DNA from: Sphagnum compactum
Lineage: Eukaryota; Bryophyta; Sphagnopsida; Sphagnales
Reading direction: 5' to 3'
DNA length: 64,000 nt
Assembly: GCA_965153455.1 (NCBI GenBank)
Contig: OZ234496.1
Span: 20,638,304 to 20,702,303, forward strand
Shown here: positions 1 through 13,700 of the stretch, piece by piece
Layout of the letters: every line of letters begins with the position of its first letter
Numbering within the stretch: the first letter of the stretch is position 1
Translations under genes and position numbers: made by a program
Notes under the pieces: model-generated
The model's input: the letters and a program-made list of their open reading frames with translations, nothing else
Databases searched by the model: none
Told to the model about the DNA's origin: nothing

Positions 1-784
1 AGACAATGTGATCATACTGCAAGACAAGCTTCACTGTTCTGTGACATCCACAAGAACAGAAAGCCTGACGCAATAAAGACTTTGCATATGGCATTTAAGA
101 CTTTACAACAGAGAAATAAATCAATAGAAGAGTGACACAAAGAGCTATGGCTTTCCTTCACATGCTAAAAAGAAAAGGTATTAAACATACCAATAGATCC
201 CAGCAAAAAAGCTCTACCTTCAATAGTTAATGATCATCTTACACATGGGAGAGAGAATTTTACAAGAGAGGCAATACAAGAAGTCGAAGAATTGAGAGTA
301 GTAACACAGTGTCCTAGAAGATCAAGCCAACAAAGCAGAACTCATATTAGACAAACCTCCTACAATCAGGCAACTAGAAGAAGCTGAACAATCAATTGAA
401 CATCCATACTTTATAAGAACAAAGGAATCAAGTGTTGGGTGGTATTTGGCAAGCTTCACCCAATAGTATCCTTCGAGGAAGGAAGTTATACTTGGGATAC
501 AGTCAGGGAGCTCATTGCAGAAGATGAATATAACTCTCTAGAAAGACTGATGGTTAAATATCCTGACATTAAGCAGTGGAAGGAAATTCTTGGTATCCAG
601 GAGTATGCTAAAGATCGAAAGCCCTACTGGAATATGCTGAAGACAAGGGATATTCTTCTGAGAAAACCCTCATGACAAGATTTATCATAAGACTATTATG
701 GGCCAAGTTCCTGATATGGATGTAGCTATATGTATATGGGAAGGCACTGCTTGAAATGGCAGGGCATCTGAGAAATTCTATTAG
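1..784. other. Intergenic stretch, no identifiable gene
   Basis: This stretch lies downstream of the MON2-like gene. The plus strand holds broken reading frames, the longest at 439-675 (about 78 codons, with a non-ATG start, so probably not a start). Its translation is hydrophilic and aromatic-rich, and I do not recognise it. The open stretches interrupted by stops at 60-430 look like decayed coding DNA, possibly retrotransposon gag, but no zinc knuckle or protease motif is visible. Confidence 0.35.
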
Positions 785-3700
785 CTATGAGCACAAATTT
801 TGCGGTCTGAGATGTGACAATACCTGTCTCACATGAACCTCTAACGTAGAGGCTATCATTTCCTGTTTAACTCCAGAACTCCCAAGTTGAGCTTGTCTCC
901 TTTGTCTGGGTCTCACAGAAATGCGACTAGTTGGCCTTGAACCATAGTTAACTCTGGAGTTCCTGCAGAAGCATGTGCTTTTTTGCCCATAAGAAGAGAA
1001 GTAGGCATACGCCCAACAATCCTCCTCAAAGCACATCTATTCTAAAAGTAATCAAATGCCATACAAAGCAAGCTCTTATAAATGAGATAGGAGTAATTAG
1101 AACTTAAATATAAGGGGAATAATATCTCCCCATAAGGAGTCAACAAACTGCCCACAACAGGTGAACTTGCCTGAAACTTCACCAAATGCAACCATACAAA
1201 TCTGAGCACTAATTTCACGAAATCCATTGAATCCTGGTATAATTAGAGAAGGGGTCACTGCACATTACAAGAGCTAAATGCTCAGGTCAAGTTTAAGCAA
1301 AAAGAACAGCAATGATTTATTTCATAGGGTGGGTGACGATCACACGCTTTGTAACAGGTCAAATTCACTCAGACATTCTGAAGAAATAAAAGAAAACATC
1401 TGGCTAAAACTTGGTTACAGTCTGGGCAGATGGATTGGACCACCTTTGTGAATCAGTTCTTTCAATTGAAAAAGTACTTGCTCTTTTGAGAGAGAAAAAC
1501 AAAAATTGAAGCTACACAAAACAATGTATCCTTTTAACCTATCCTAGCACTCCAGAATTCATCATTCTGCATGGAACTGATATGCAGAATGGGAGGTCCA
1601 ATTCAACAGCTCGGACACCATACAGGTAACTCCCATGTGTATGCATCACTATATCCTAATGAACAGAATATATCACTACTTTAAAGAAAAATCGTCCTAG
1701 ACAAACAAAGTTCAGCAAATTTTCTACAGCCCAAATTGCAGACCATTGTGGATGTAATGCACGTAAAGAAACAACCAACAATGGGCCACACACAACTAAA
1801 TGTACATTGTAGATTCTCAGTTTCCTTCACCTGCTTTGACTACACAATAGGGGGAAATGGCTCCAACTTATCCTTTAACCAATTGGAAGCACTGAATTCG
1901 AGGCCAACTGGAAAAATAGATTTAATGTAATACCTACCTGATGAAATTGACCTCAAGAAGAAGTTTCTCCCTATGTTGCTGTAGTTATAGGCCCAGTTGT
2001 GAGCCAACTAGCTGTAAAGGTGGTTGCAATAAAAGTGTAACTGCTAGCACCCTGTCATAAAGCAGAAAACACATGGGAATAAGACAAGAATCCATGATAC
2101 TCCGCATGTTTTGATATTACTCTTCTCTGTTGCATATCACTGACCAAATATAAATCTGAGGACAAGGACACAGCATTGACACATTCTTGGCATTCTGCAG
2201 TCTGAACAACTGCAGCTGAGTTCTTAGTAATCTATGCTGAAGGTTCAATTGCTTTACATTTTGTACGAACTGAATATACAATGGATGCCATTATTTCTTG
2301 TAACAAGTTTGCTGTGTTGCTAGTGCTTGTGCTTGTGCTTCCTTTGAGCTTTAACCTTGTTACCATGAAAGAAGACTGTAACTAGTCTCATTACTATGAG
2401 GTTTTCCAAAATGCTGAATATTGGTGCTAGATCATGCTATGATTATAGCAACTGCTCTGCTTACAGAGACTAAAAGGAGGAAAATAGATGCTACTGAAAG
2501 CCTTACCGTGTGGTGACAAGTTCACAAAGACTTGTGTAAAGGAGTAGCAAATGCCCTCGGTCCCACAATTTCTGATGTACTTGGAAAGACCCAGTGGATG
2601 CATGACCTGATTCTGAGGTCTGTAAATGGTTGGATTTGGATTCCTCTCTCCGATAGAGAGGGATATGGAGAGCATCAGCAGTCACAGGATGTAGAACAAG
2701 CTTTGCAAGCTCCCGAAGTACAAGAACAACTTCATCTGTTGTCATCTGTGGAACTGATGTCTCACCTTCATCATCACCCCCCAGCCCCCCCCCCAATCAG
2801 AAAACTACTATGAAATGGTGCAGAGCCGGAAAAAATGCATAAGGGGCATGTTGGTCAACTAGAAAACAGTTCGCAACGGGAAGAGAATTTCAATTACCAA
2901 CTTCTCTTTCAGCATCTGCAAAGTGATGGAGAATGGCTTTGCAACGTCCTATGAGTATTGTTATTGATATTCGACTCACAACTACTCTTGAGGACTCCTG
3001 TGGTTGTTGATTGTCACAGCTGCAAAAGAAAATTTATTGGACAAGACTTGGTCAAATATTTGACAAACACAACTGGAGTGGTAGAAGTAATGTCTTCCCC
3101 TAAAATACAGCAATACTGGTAAAACAGGAAATACTCATCTTTTCTCCTGTAGAAACAAGAATACCCATTTTCCAGCCAGCACCATTTCAAAGACACTGGC
3201 AGAACAAGAAAACCAATGGATTTACTCCTAGCACAATGTGTGGTGATAAAGTGGCGAACTGTTGGCAGACAGAGGATGAGGATAAACCTGCATAATTTGA
3301 AAAGTTTTTCAAGACAAGTCATAGAAAATCTGCCACAGTGAGCAGGAAGAAGAGCAACAGATTCTAAAGATAAAGCTGATGTCCTTGCAGCGCACTGATC
3401 AATGACACTCACCAACCGTTGTATCACCTGTTTCATGAAATACCACTGAAAACTTTAACACAAACTACTGTTTGAAACTCATTGCAAATACAAGTACTGT
3501 GGGGGGTGGCACTCCTATAAGCATTTCCCAAAAAGATGACATATCCAGCACGTAATGCATAGGTTCCTTCAAATACAGCCATTGCAGGTTATTAACCAAT
3601 TCATGAAGTTCCATATATCAGCAGCCAAATGTAGCCTTTTGCTTGAATCAAGCTGCAGTGAATTACAAGAGTGATAGTTCTAACTTTTGAGACTAGTTCT

Positions 3701-4762
3701 GTATGACATGTTTCAGTCTTAGACTGATAAATGCAGATCTACATATCACCTGGCCATTTCAAGCTGAAAACATCTTTACCTCATGAGGTGCATCTTGGCA
3801 TGACGTAAGCAGTTCATCGCACAGAAAATTCAAAACACAGTACTCTAAAAGTTCATCCTCTTCCAGTGTTTCTGATGCACCAGTTGAGAGAGCGACAGCT
3901 CGCCCACAAGCACCCACCACAAATTTCTCATATGTGTCTGCAACCTCCTTCCAAAATCTCAATCTTGAGGTGCCGGTTCCCCCAGAAACTGAGCACTCTC
4001 TTCCATTAACCTTCTCCACCGTGGAAGAGTCCCGTACAATTGCTCCCCGAAGTACTGTAACTAAAGCATTTGTAGATGTCCTCCATAACCCATCCGTAGG
4101 GGCATCCCGTCGTGTTGCCATGCATCTGAGATCCAATTCATGCATGTTAGTTGTCTTTCATGGGGCTTTGCAGTATGCACAAACAGAAACACAGAAGAAA
4201 TGACAAACGCTAGCATAATTGTTTACTGAAGCTTGTTGGACAAAGCTACACACTTGATCTACACCTGAGCACAACACAATTAGAAACCCTGTTACCTTCC
4301 CAGAGCTCCTACAATTTCTGGCAAGACTGTTGCTGCTACGTCTGCAGGAGTGGACTTGTATAATGCCATGAGAACAGGAATCAACTTCTCCGAAAACAAC
4401 ATTGACACAGCTAGGGAGCCCAATTTAAGCGCTTGTGGTGAATCTGGAGGGAGTCTGTCCAGTGAACCAGTTCCATCCACACCACCTTCTTTAATACTGG
4501 AACCCTCCACCTGATGGTAAAGATGCCCTGATTGTCCATTTGTGTACAAAATTGAGCCCTTTCCAGCTGCATGATGTTGCTGGAAATTGCCATCTATATT
4601 TCCTTCTTCTAGTGTGTTGGAGAATCGCCTTTTGTCAATCCTCAGGTTATTTCCACCAGGTAAGTAGGATAAAACTTGGTGAAGGAAAACTGGCCACATA
4701 CCCAAAAGATGATCATCATTTGGCTTCAGGGTTGGTAAAATGGCCAGAATTGTGAAAGGGAT
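785..4762 (-). CDS. MON2: MON2-like, exons 36-41 (C-terminal region)
   Basis: Exons: 4762-4296, 4125-3780, 3427-3288, 3019-2898, 2765-2507 and 878-785. Landmarks are NDDHLLGMWPVFLHQVLSYL, LFSEKLIPVLMALY, RFWKEVADTYEKFVVGACGR, RLVSVIDQCAARTSALSLES, PAHCGRFSMTCLEKLFKLC, ISITILIGRCKAILHHFAD and DEVVLVLRELAKLVLHP, all in family order. The 4125 and 3427 blocks are especially well conserved. The acceptor at 2766 follows a G-rich rather than pyrimidine-rich tract. The final exon (EVHVRQVL and stop) is placed 1.6 kb further on from phase and weak similarity to the family tail (REARVRESVQ-like), so it is the least certain exon. Confidence 0.86.
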
Positions 4763-7700
4763 CTGTACCATCACACCTAATGTCAACAAACTATATAGAT
4801 TGAACCATACAAATTGCTCCATTTTATGTATACCTGCAAAACTATCTTTCTTATAATCATCATGAAAGGGACCTTAGCTCTCAAAAGACCATAAAATTCA
4901 CGAGTCCACACACAAACTCAGCTGTCCCTCTAGTCTTCTGTCAGGTGATGTTAGAAGACCCATAAATGTTCAGGACCTACCTTCCCAACTGTAGCTATGG
5001 GTGCCCATATGAATAAGTCCACCAATGCCAGTATCCGTACATAGCTGTTTGTCCCAAAAAGAGAATGTCCATTAGCATAGAGATCCCCTGCAATGAGAGA
5101 AAGAACCCAAGAAACTCATTATAAAACAGTGAAGAAATTGGTCATGCAAAACATCAGCAGTGAATGATCAAAAGAACCCAAGAAAACTCATTAAAACAGC
5201 AAGAAACTTGCAATGCACGCATCAGAAATGGATGATCAAGATTGAAGTAATGCATGAACTAAAACAAAGTCTCCTCTAACCTATCAATTAAGCCTCAAAG
5301 CATTGCTAGTTTTCAGACTTGCAAGCTACTGTGAACTGGCCATGTCATATCTTCCCAACATCGTGACCAGTTTTCACAAGAGCAATTAACATCTCTAAGC
5401 TACATCCACTCCTTACTATGTGTACTGTACCCTGTAGACTTGGAAGCTACTGTGCACTGGCCATGTCATATCTTCCCAACATGGTGACCAGTTTTCACAA
5501 GAGCAATTAAAATCTCTAAGCTACATCCACTCCTTACTATGTGTACTGTACCCTGTATCATTCTATTGGGTGGCTAGCATATATTGAACAATATTCTTTC
5601 ATGACAATTTTGGAGATAACATACCCAAGCTTTTCCAAAGCTCCTTTTGCACTTTGGATGCCATTCCAGTTTGACCACGAACAGCACTCTGTGCTATGGT
5701 TTCATATGTACTGAATGCTGACTCAAAATAATAACCCGGCAGCATAACCTGCAAAGAAAGCCAACTTGAAACTGTTGTACTGAGTGGCCAAAGAGTTCTA
5801 TGTTGGCAGCAGCCCTGGTAAAGTGCTCAGTCTTTCTCACTCACTTTTCTTCAGAAGAAAACCCCACTTGGACTTTGATCTTTGAAGTTTCAAATCACCT
5901 AGCTTTGTCTCTTGGTGACAAGAGAATCTGATGAAGAGATATGAATCCAGAGACTCTTACAATTATTCTGAACCCAATGAATTTCTTCATCCTCAATCCT
6001 CATACTGTTCAGAATCATATGTGCATAGCATGGTGTATGATGGAGTTCAACAATACCAGCTGAAAAGAGAAGAACTTTCAACAAAATGGTACAGCCTTTA
6101 ATTGCAACAACAGAAAAAATATGTAACAGCATTCCACAGATTTTCACATGTGGAATCTCCACACTAGAGTCCAAAAGAATGAGAATTGATCTGAAATCAC
6201 TACAACAAAACCTAAAAATCTGACCTTTAGATCATGAAAGACAAGCACAGAATGCATGGACGTAATTGCAGCCACCGCAACCTCCTCACTACCATTTAGC
6301 ACACTTTCTTGTACAAATGTCAGGAAAGAATCCCAGCCTGAACCCACACCATACCCACCATTCTCTGTAAATAAGTTTTCCAAATTATTACAAGGGTTGC
6401 AGCTCCAACATACAGTGGACATGAATAGCACTTTCCATACAACAAAGGACTTACCAGAGTCAGTATACACAGAAACTGCAAAACCAGACTCACAAGCCAA
6501 GGAACATTCCAACATTCAACACTCCATAGTCAAGATTCAGTAATCTGCTTCTTAAGTTGCCAAGAATCCAACAGGCTTCCAATCCAACACTTTTGTGCAA
6601 GAGAGCTAGGAAGCTATTTTCTATTTAGTCTTGGCCACTCAAAGATTTACCTTGCTTGAAGGAATCGAGCCTATACAAAATTTTGAAATGGGGTCTCAAG
6701 AGGCGACCCATGCCACCAAGTACAAGGACAAGAGTCTCATCCCATTGCTTCTGTGCTGTATTCCGGCTATCAAGCAAACCACCCAATTTCCTTGTTATTT
6801 CTCATTGGGCATATCTGAGATTCTTTTCCTGATTAAAACTAAAGCTGATGCTGTCAACTTGTAAACCCACAATAGAAATTGTGATATGTCTAGTGCACAC
6901 TTCAAGGTCAGACTTACCCATTGACACCACATCAGGCAGATGATCTAATTTCCAAGGTGGCAATTTATAGAGCAGCAATCAAACCTCCTACATACAGATC
7001 ATGTTGGGTACTTCAACTGAACCCAAAGATACCACATTAGCTATGCCACTCATGACCAGCACTACAATCATTGAACTTTTAACCTCTGAAGTGGCATGGT
7101 TCATGTTTCTGATTACACATTCTGAAATAATGTTTATTGCAGGATGATGCACATCTATATACAAGACCTTCCCTGTGACAAAGGACACAGATCTCTCTTC
7201 ACCATAACCTCTCAAACTCAAGCTTACAACAGCTAAAAGCTTTGGATTATTGAGCAATGGTGAAAAGCTTCACAATTAAGCACTTTACATTTAAAGAATT
7301 AACAGGAATCTTCAGCTCCAACCCAAAGAAAGGCATGCTTCTGCATAAGTGCTTTGCAATCCAGGAAAAGTCCAGTTTCTGGATTCTGGGTGAAAAATCT
7401 CCCATCAGGAAATTCAACAACTGTATGGACAAGCATTTCAACAATAATATACCTGTGATGGACAAGCATGTGAACAGGCTTGCCCCCTTCTGTGCCCAAC
7501 TCCTTCCCATGCCATTGATCCTTTGAAGAAGTTGAAGCCTAAGTCATGAAAACCCAAAAAGAAACACAATTAACAAGGAAGGTGACACTCTTCCTGTGAT
7601 CCCTCTTGACAGCCCTTCTGGAACAAAAAATTTCTGCCCAATTCCTGGTACAAAATGAACATCTGTAAATTTGAAATCAGACATAATATGATATTTGCAT

Positions 7701-10700
7701 TGAGGTGACATGTCTACTTACCAAGTGGCGTACAGTATCAACCAAGGGAAACACAAGGTTCCAAAGGCACCGCTTCCACATGGGTAAAGTAAGCTTGTGC
7801 CCATGACTGCTTAGAGACTGGAAAAGAGTTCGAATAGCTGAGTGCGCACCTTGAGACAACAAATTCTCATTGTCAGCTTCAACTAATGTTTTTCTAATCA
7901 GTTCACATCAGTCTTCAACAAGCAGCATACAGTATAAGTAATCATATCAGAATCACAAAGAAGCCCACAAACTGCTGAATCTGGTCATTCCTGTTTTTCC
8001 TGGATCTAGCTGGATTCTGATTTCTTGCTGAAAATCTATGCTTTCACATTCAAGGCTTTCTGCACTGCCATGACTTTTGTCACCTTGAGCCTGAGATAGA
8101 AACTTCAAATTATGTGAAATAAACAGCAATTTCAAGTTCCAATGAGCTAGCAAACTGTTGCACCAATCACATCTTTCAAGCCTGGGGAAAAACCACAAGT
8201 CACTATGTGCAATGACAAAAAGAGCAGCGGTCAACAGTACCTCTGGCCTTTCATCTGTGCCCAGACTCTGGATCACACCATAAACAGCCAATAGAAATGC
8301 ATCACAGCCCATTGCCAAGAGTTTCATTTGGGTCACCCTTTGTATCTTCCTTGCCTTTGCTCACCCATCTTCCAAATTCTTCATCTCCTTCAGTTATGTG
8401 GATGACCTTGGTTCAGAGTGACTCAGTTCAGTTTCTGCAAAATAGACTGAGTCAAGCTGCAGTTGGGATGCTGAGATCTGTGAAAGACTGATCAATCTTC
8501 ATGTATAAACTCCACAGAATGTAGGAAACAGAAATTACAGGTCACTGAAAAAGACAGCAAGAGCTTGAGTCTACAAATGTCACATACTAGCTCCTTGTGC
8601 TCTGCAAGCCTCATGGTTAACGCCTCTTGCAAAAAAATCAGCAGTAGTCCACAAAGAGCCTATGGCTGTCAAGCTTATATTAACATCAGTTCTCTGGGCA
8701 CCATATGCTCCCGCAACTTCTATACACCTGAAGAAGACTTCCAGAGCATCAGAATGCAGTCCATATCAGAGAAGCTCAAGAGCTTTAAAGTTTCTAGCAC
8801 CTATTTGGAATGCATCATGAACTACACCAACATAAGCTTTTTGCAATCTGTCTTTCTCATATGTGTTTCTCCTACATTTTCAGAAGCAACAGGAAGACTC
8901 TGTCATGATGATGGTTAGCTTTAAAGAAACATAATACAAGTGGGTTCTCAAATGACAGGAGGGATGACTTGTCGACTTACAGCCCTAACGTGTTTGCAGG
9001 AATGGAGAGAAGACCGTCATTCATGATGACCTTAAGATTCTGCAAATAGTCAGGGACAAACAGAGCTGAGTCTATTGGCAGGAACACATTTCATGGCTTC
9101 CTTCAGCAGCAGAGCATAGAAGGTTTAATGAGTTGATCAGTAATTCCCACTATTCCTGTATCATCAGAGATGAAACTGAGACTCCACATCTTCAGAAGCA
9201 AAGTAGATTCTGTGCAGGTTGAGTTGCAAGAAAACTCTTTATTTCACTTTCCCCAGAGCCTCAAAATGTCTAGTGGGTGCATAACTTGAGTCCCTCCTTA
9301 TAAACTGGGTGGAGAGGAATTCATGCTTCATGTACTCCAAAATCTGAAAATGGGGAAGGAGGAACTTACTTGGAATCCCAAAGGCACCACATCTCTTTCT
9401 GAAGCATTTGCAACTGATCGTCAGATGCACAGCAACATCAGTAAAAGGTCTAAAGCAAAAAGGCACTCATATGCTCTGAAATCAAAATAACTCAAATCTT
9501 ATCTCTTGAGCTCTTTGTTTACCTACAAAGCAATCATTAATTTAAGGTGGTCAAAAGTTATTAAGGCTGAAGTTTTAACAACTTAATCCTTAATAACAGA
9601 AAAATCTAAACAACACTTTTAAAGGTAGCACAACAGATGGAGTGCAGTCATAACCTTGTGAGAGTCATTCACAAAAGTGCCAGACCAACCTTATCATGAA
9701 TTAGCAGTGACAAGCTGCCATGACTATCTACCAAATTCATCACATCCACATTGTGGGTATAGATACATATGTAATAATCCAGCAGAAATTCAGTATAGAA
9801 ATTAGTATACAAAACCTGCATCCTGAGTTTCTGTCACATTTCCAGAAGCAATGGGAAGAAGCAGTTTCAGAATATTATGGAGTTAACAAGCATTCCTCTG
9901 AATTGGTGCCAAAAACATACATAGCTAGTGAGCTCCATAGTTCACAACCATATCAAAGAATTACATAGGAACACTACTTATCAAGGACTTTTTGGCACCG
10001 CTATAAGGCAGTTGCCGATATTGACTTGCTGCAGAATCTTTCACCATTCAAGAGAAAGATCATTCTAAGCAGTTACGCACAATCCTGACCACGTTTGAAC
10101 ATTCAACTCAGGTCTTTGGTTGATGCCAATTGCATTGGAAAGTAAGGAGAACAGTCATGGAATCCACAAAACCTGAGAAGCTCAAAAATGATGGGCCAGC
10201 TGTGATGCAACTTTTCTCCATGTCTCTGCAAGGGCGGAAAGAGATAAAATCAGTTTCCAAGAAACACTCAAAAGTCCACTTGCTCCCAACATGAACCTTA
10301 AATTCCAATTCCATCACCCATTTTGTCATTCCGGTCTAATTGATACCTCTGCAACAGATGAAGAAGAATCACCATATATGTACAAGAACGCACCTCCAAT
10401 ACATGGAGCAAAATTTTGAGAGCACCACTTCGGATGTCTGTGGTACGCCCATAATAGTAGAGTGTGCTGAGAGGTGTAATCAATGCACATTCAAAGGCCT
10501 CATCATCAACACCTTGCTCATCACTACTGCATAGCACTGTGGCACCATTTGTTGTAGAGCCTGAGCCACTTCTACCCGATCTCTTTTTTTCAATAACTGT
10601 GGCAGCTCTGGAGCTTTCTCGTGAAGAAAATCGTTGGCATCCTAAGACACCACAGATTGCTCTGTCCAAAGCATCTAATGCAACAGTATGAACTTGCTGG

Positions 10701-13700
10701 CTATCATGCTCCACAAGCTGCACTTTTACAATCAGTAAGCATTAGACATTCCATGAGGCGTGATATGAGATGGAAGCAGTTCACAGCATCCCATTCGGGT
10801 ATGCAAGTAAATCAAAAGACCTGTATCATACTGTCAAGAGAACATCCCCTCCAATGTTGTCCACACAATTTTCTATTGGTCATATGTTGATCTTTACTCC
10901 GCTGCAACTACTTATCTGATATTTTAGATTTTCTATACAGGTTCCAATTCAAATGCCAGTCAAGAAACACATGCTCATACAGTACGTGCAGCAGATTACA
11001 TTGCAGCCTAAAAGCAACTGGTGGGGAGGAACAATTTTTCTGTCACCTCCAGCAGATGAGCGGACAGTTGATCCCAAACATGCTCCAAACCTGATAAGAA
11101 CATTCTTAGCTTTAATTCCTGGAATAACATGTAGATGCAGTAATGGATGAACATAATAGCAGACTCAAAGTAGTTGCTAAAGATGGTAGTTCACCAAAAC
11201 AAAAAACTACAGAAATACAGCTCAAGAAACACAACATGCAGAGGAAACAAAAGGAAAAAGAGAAAATGGAGGCAGGTGATACATATAAACAATGGAGAAT
11301 GAGAAAGCTTACGGTGCTCATTGACCATCAGTGTCAGAAGCATGCGCTCAACACCAAACATTTTTGTTGATTGGCCTGTCATGGTATTGGCACCAGGGCT
11401 ACTAGTTGTGGAAAAATTGGGGCTTGTTAGGCCACTCACAAAGCTATTGGAGACTTGCCGTAATGCTGCCAGGAAGAAGGATAATGCCTGTGTGCTCATC
11501 TTCCCTGAACTTTCAAACACCTATGTAGCAATGTTGATTCCAGAGTGCCAATGGTGTAAATCAAGATGAACAATGCATGCAACCAAAAGAATTTGTTACA
11601 AAGATATTTCTATATAGATACAGCATGTGGATCAGTGGTTTACCACAAAGATTTATCCAAAGGCACCACTACAGAAATCCATCACAACGGGCCAACAACA
11701 ATATTCAACTGAAGGGAATACTGGAACACTGATGGCAGGATTATGAGAAATCATCAAGAGAACCCGACAGCTGCCAGCATTCAGTGAAAAGAACTTGAAC
11801 ATGGTACAACAAGGTGCTTAAGGTAAGGCCCACCTGAGCATCATACATTGCAAGAACACTAACATCATTTGATTGAGTGCGTGTAGCACTTGATAGAACT
11901 TCCTGCAAGGGAGACACGTTCCCAATCAGAAATTTGAAGTTCATTACTTCTCTACAAATAGAATCTGATGTTAGACTCCACACTTATTGTGTTCAACAAC
12001 CTTGACATGCCAAGAGTTTATTTTGAGCTCTAGAACTTGGATCACAAATACTGCCTCTATATCTGAAACAATACACTGAACTAAGTTTTCATATTCAGTA
12101 TGTATACCACACCAAATCAACCAGCAAGTTTGCACTGTCTTGAAAAAAATAAATTATAACTTAATCCCAACTTTTGAATTTTTGGATGTATTATTCTTCA
12201 TATATAATAGCGCATCCAGCATTCAGTCACAGCCAGTATCTCGTCAGGGAATCCTCTTGAGAAGAATAATGCAAGAATAATGCAACTAGACAACTTCACC
12301 TGTGAAGAGGCATAAGGTGAATGCGTGATAACATCCAAAACTTCCAAAGTCTCCATTACCTAGCCACATGGAACTGCTGGATAAGTACTACATGACTACC
12401 ATTACAACGGACATTTCAAGACAGTAACTTGCCACCTAACAGCATCACTTTTTCTGTCATAATTATCAAGCCACTACTACCATAATTTATGTTTCTAGTG
12501 AAGGCAATTGCAGTGCAGGATATTCACATGGCAATGCACAATGCATCCTTCAAACTTTGACAGCAAAAGTCCTTGCAGTTGCACAAAATGCACTCGGATC
12601 CACCATCATTATGTGATGAATGTGGGCACCCAAAGATGAATCGCATAATGATCCTCCAGAGATTATGGCGAAAATTAACGACAGCAGAGATTATCAAGAA
12701 TACTTAATGAGGCACAAACTGAAACTTGAAGGGGAAAAGTCAAACAGCAACAAATATAAAAAAATTCACAACCAAACCAAGAAGTCAACATGACACTGTA
12801 TCCAAATAGAAAAATGTGCCACCCACGAGAGAGAGGAGACCAACCAGAATCCAGGAAGTGGGGCCCAACACAGAATTTAGCTGATAAGAAATGTTGAATA
12901 AAGTTCGCAGTGCCTGCAATGAAATTTCATCAAGCATTAGATATGCTACACACTAACATGTAGCTTTGTCGCACAGAAATGGATGTGCTTCTGACTTTGA
13001 CCCCTTTGGTACAAAAGTTTCAGCAAATGCTGCAAAAAGTGGTCAATCTTCAAGAGAAAAAACTACTAGGAACAGGTTTCTATAGTCCTAGTAAACTCAA
13101 CACAGCAGCAAACAATTACTTTACATAAAAGAGGTGCTCAAAAGCCCAAACACAAGGAGCTGGATGCAAGTAGCCTGAGTTTGATACACCAGTTACTTGC
13201 ATCATATCAAGCAGAAACTTCAAATGGTGCAATTCCAACATCACAGCAATCTTCCCATACCTGTACATTTTTGTTACTGAGAACAAAGGCTTCCCGTTGT
13301 TCAATGGGATCAAGCCGCTTTATACCAGATACAATTGCACCCAACCTGCCCCCCAATCCCAAGTGTTATAGTAAAACATCCATAGAAATCTGGGTGCAAC
13401 TCTAAGTGACTGACTTCCTGGCTATACACAAACTGACCAGCCAGGGAAGGTATGTGAATTTAGTTTCTAGGGCTTAGAAATTTCTGAAAACAAAACTCTG
13501 TACCAGCATCCACCACAAGATCAACAACTTGAGGAGAAGAAAACACAGAAAAAAGCATACATAATGCAACCATACCATGATATATTTGCCCTCACTTGTG
13601 GTGAGAATGTGAATCTACCAAGCGATGCAAGAAAAGTGTCACGAGGTTCAATTGCAGTGAGTATGCCACAAGCCTACAAAAGCCATCCACAATACCTGCA

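Noticed and set aside
8565-8918. 117-codon plus frame in the MON2 region
   Set aside because: It is the shadow of the minus-strand exon at 8727-8588 (DVNISLTAIGSLW) and its flank.
9370-9420. A missing AG acceptor before the ANASERDVVPLGFQ exon of MON2, first read as a sign of decay
   Set aside because: Using the donor TTTT/GTGGAT at 10168 instead of CTCAG/GTTTTG makes the normal CAG acceptor at 9414 join in frame.
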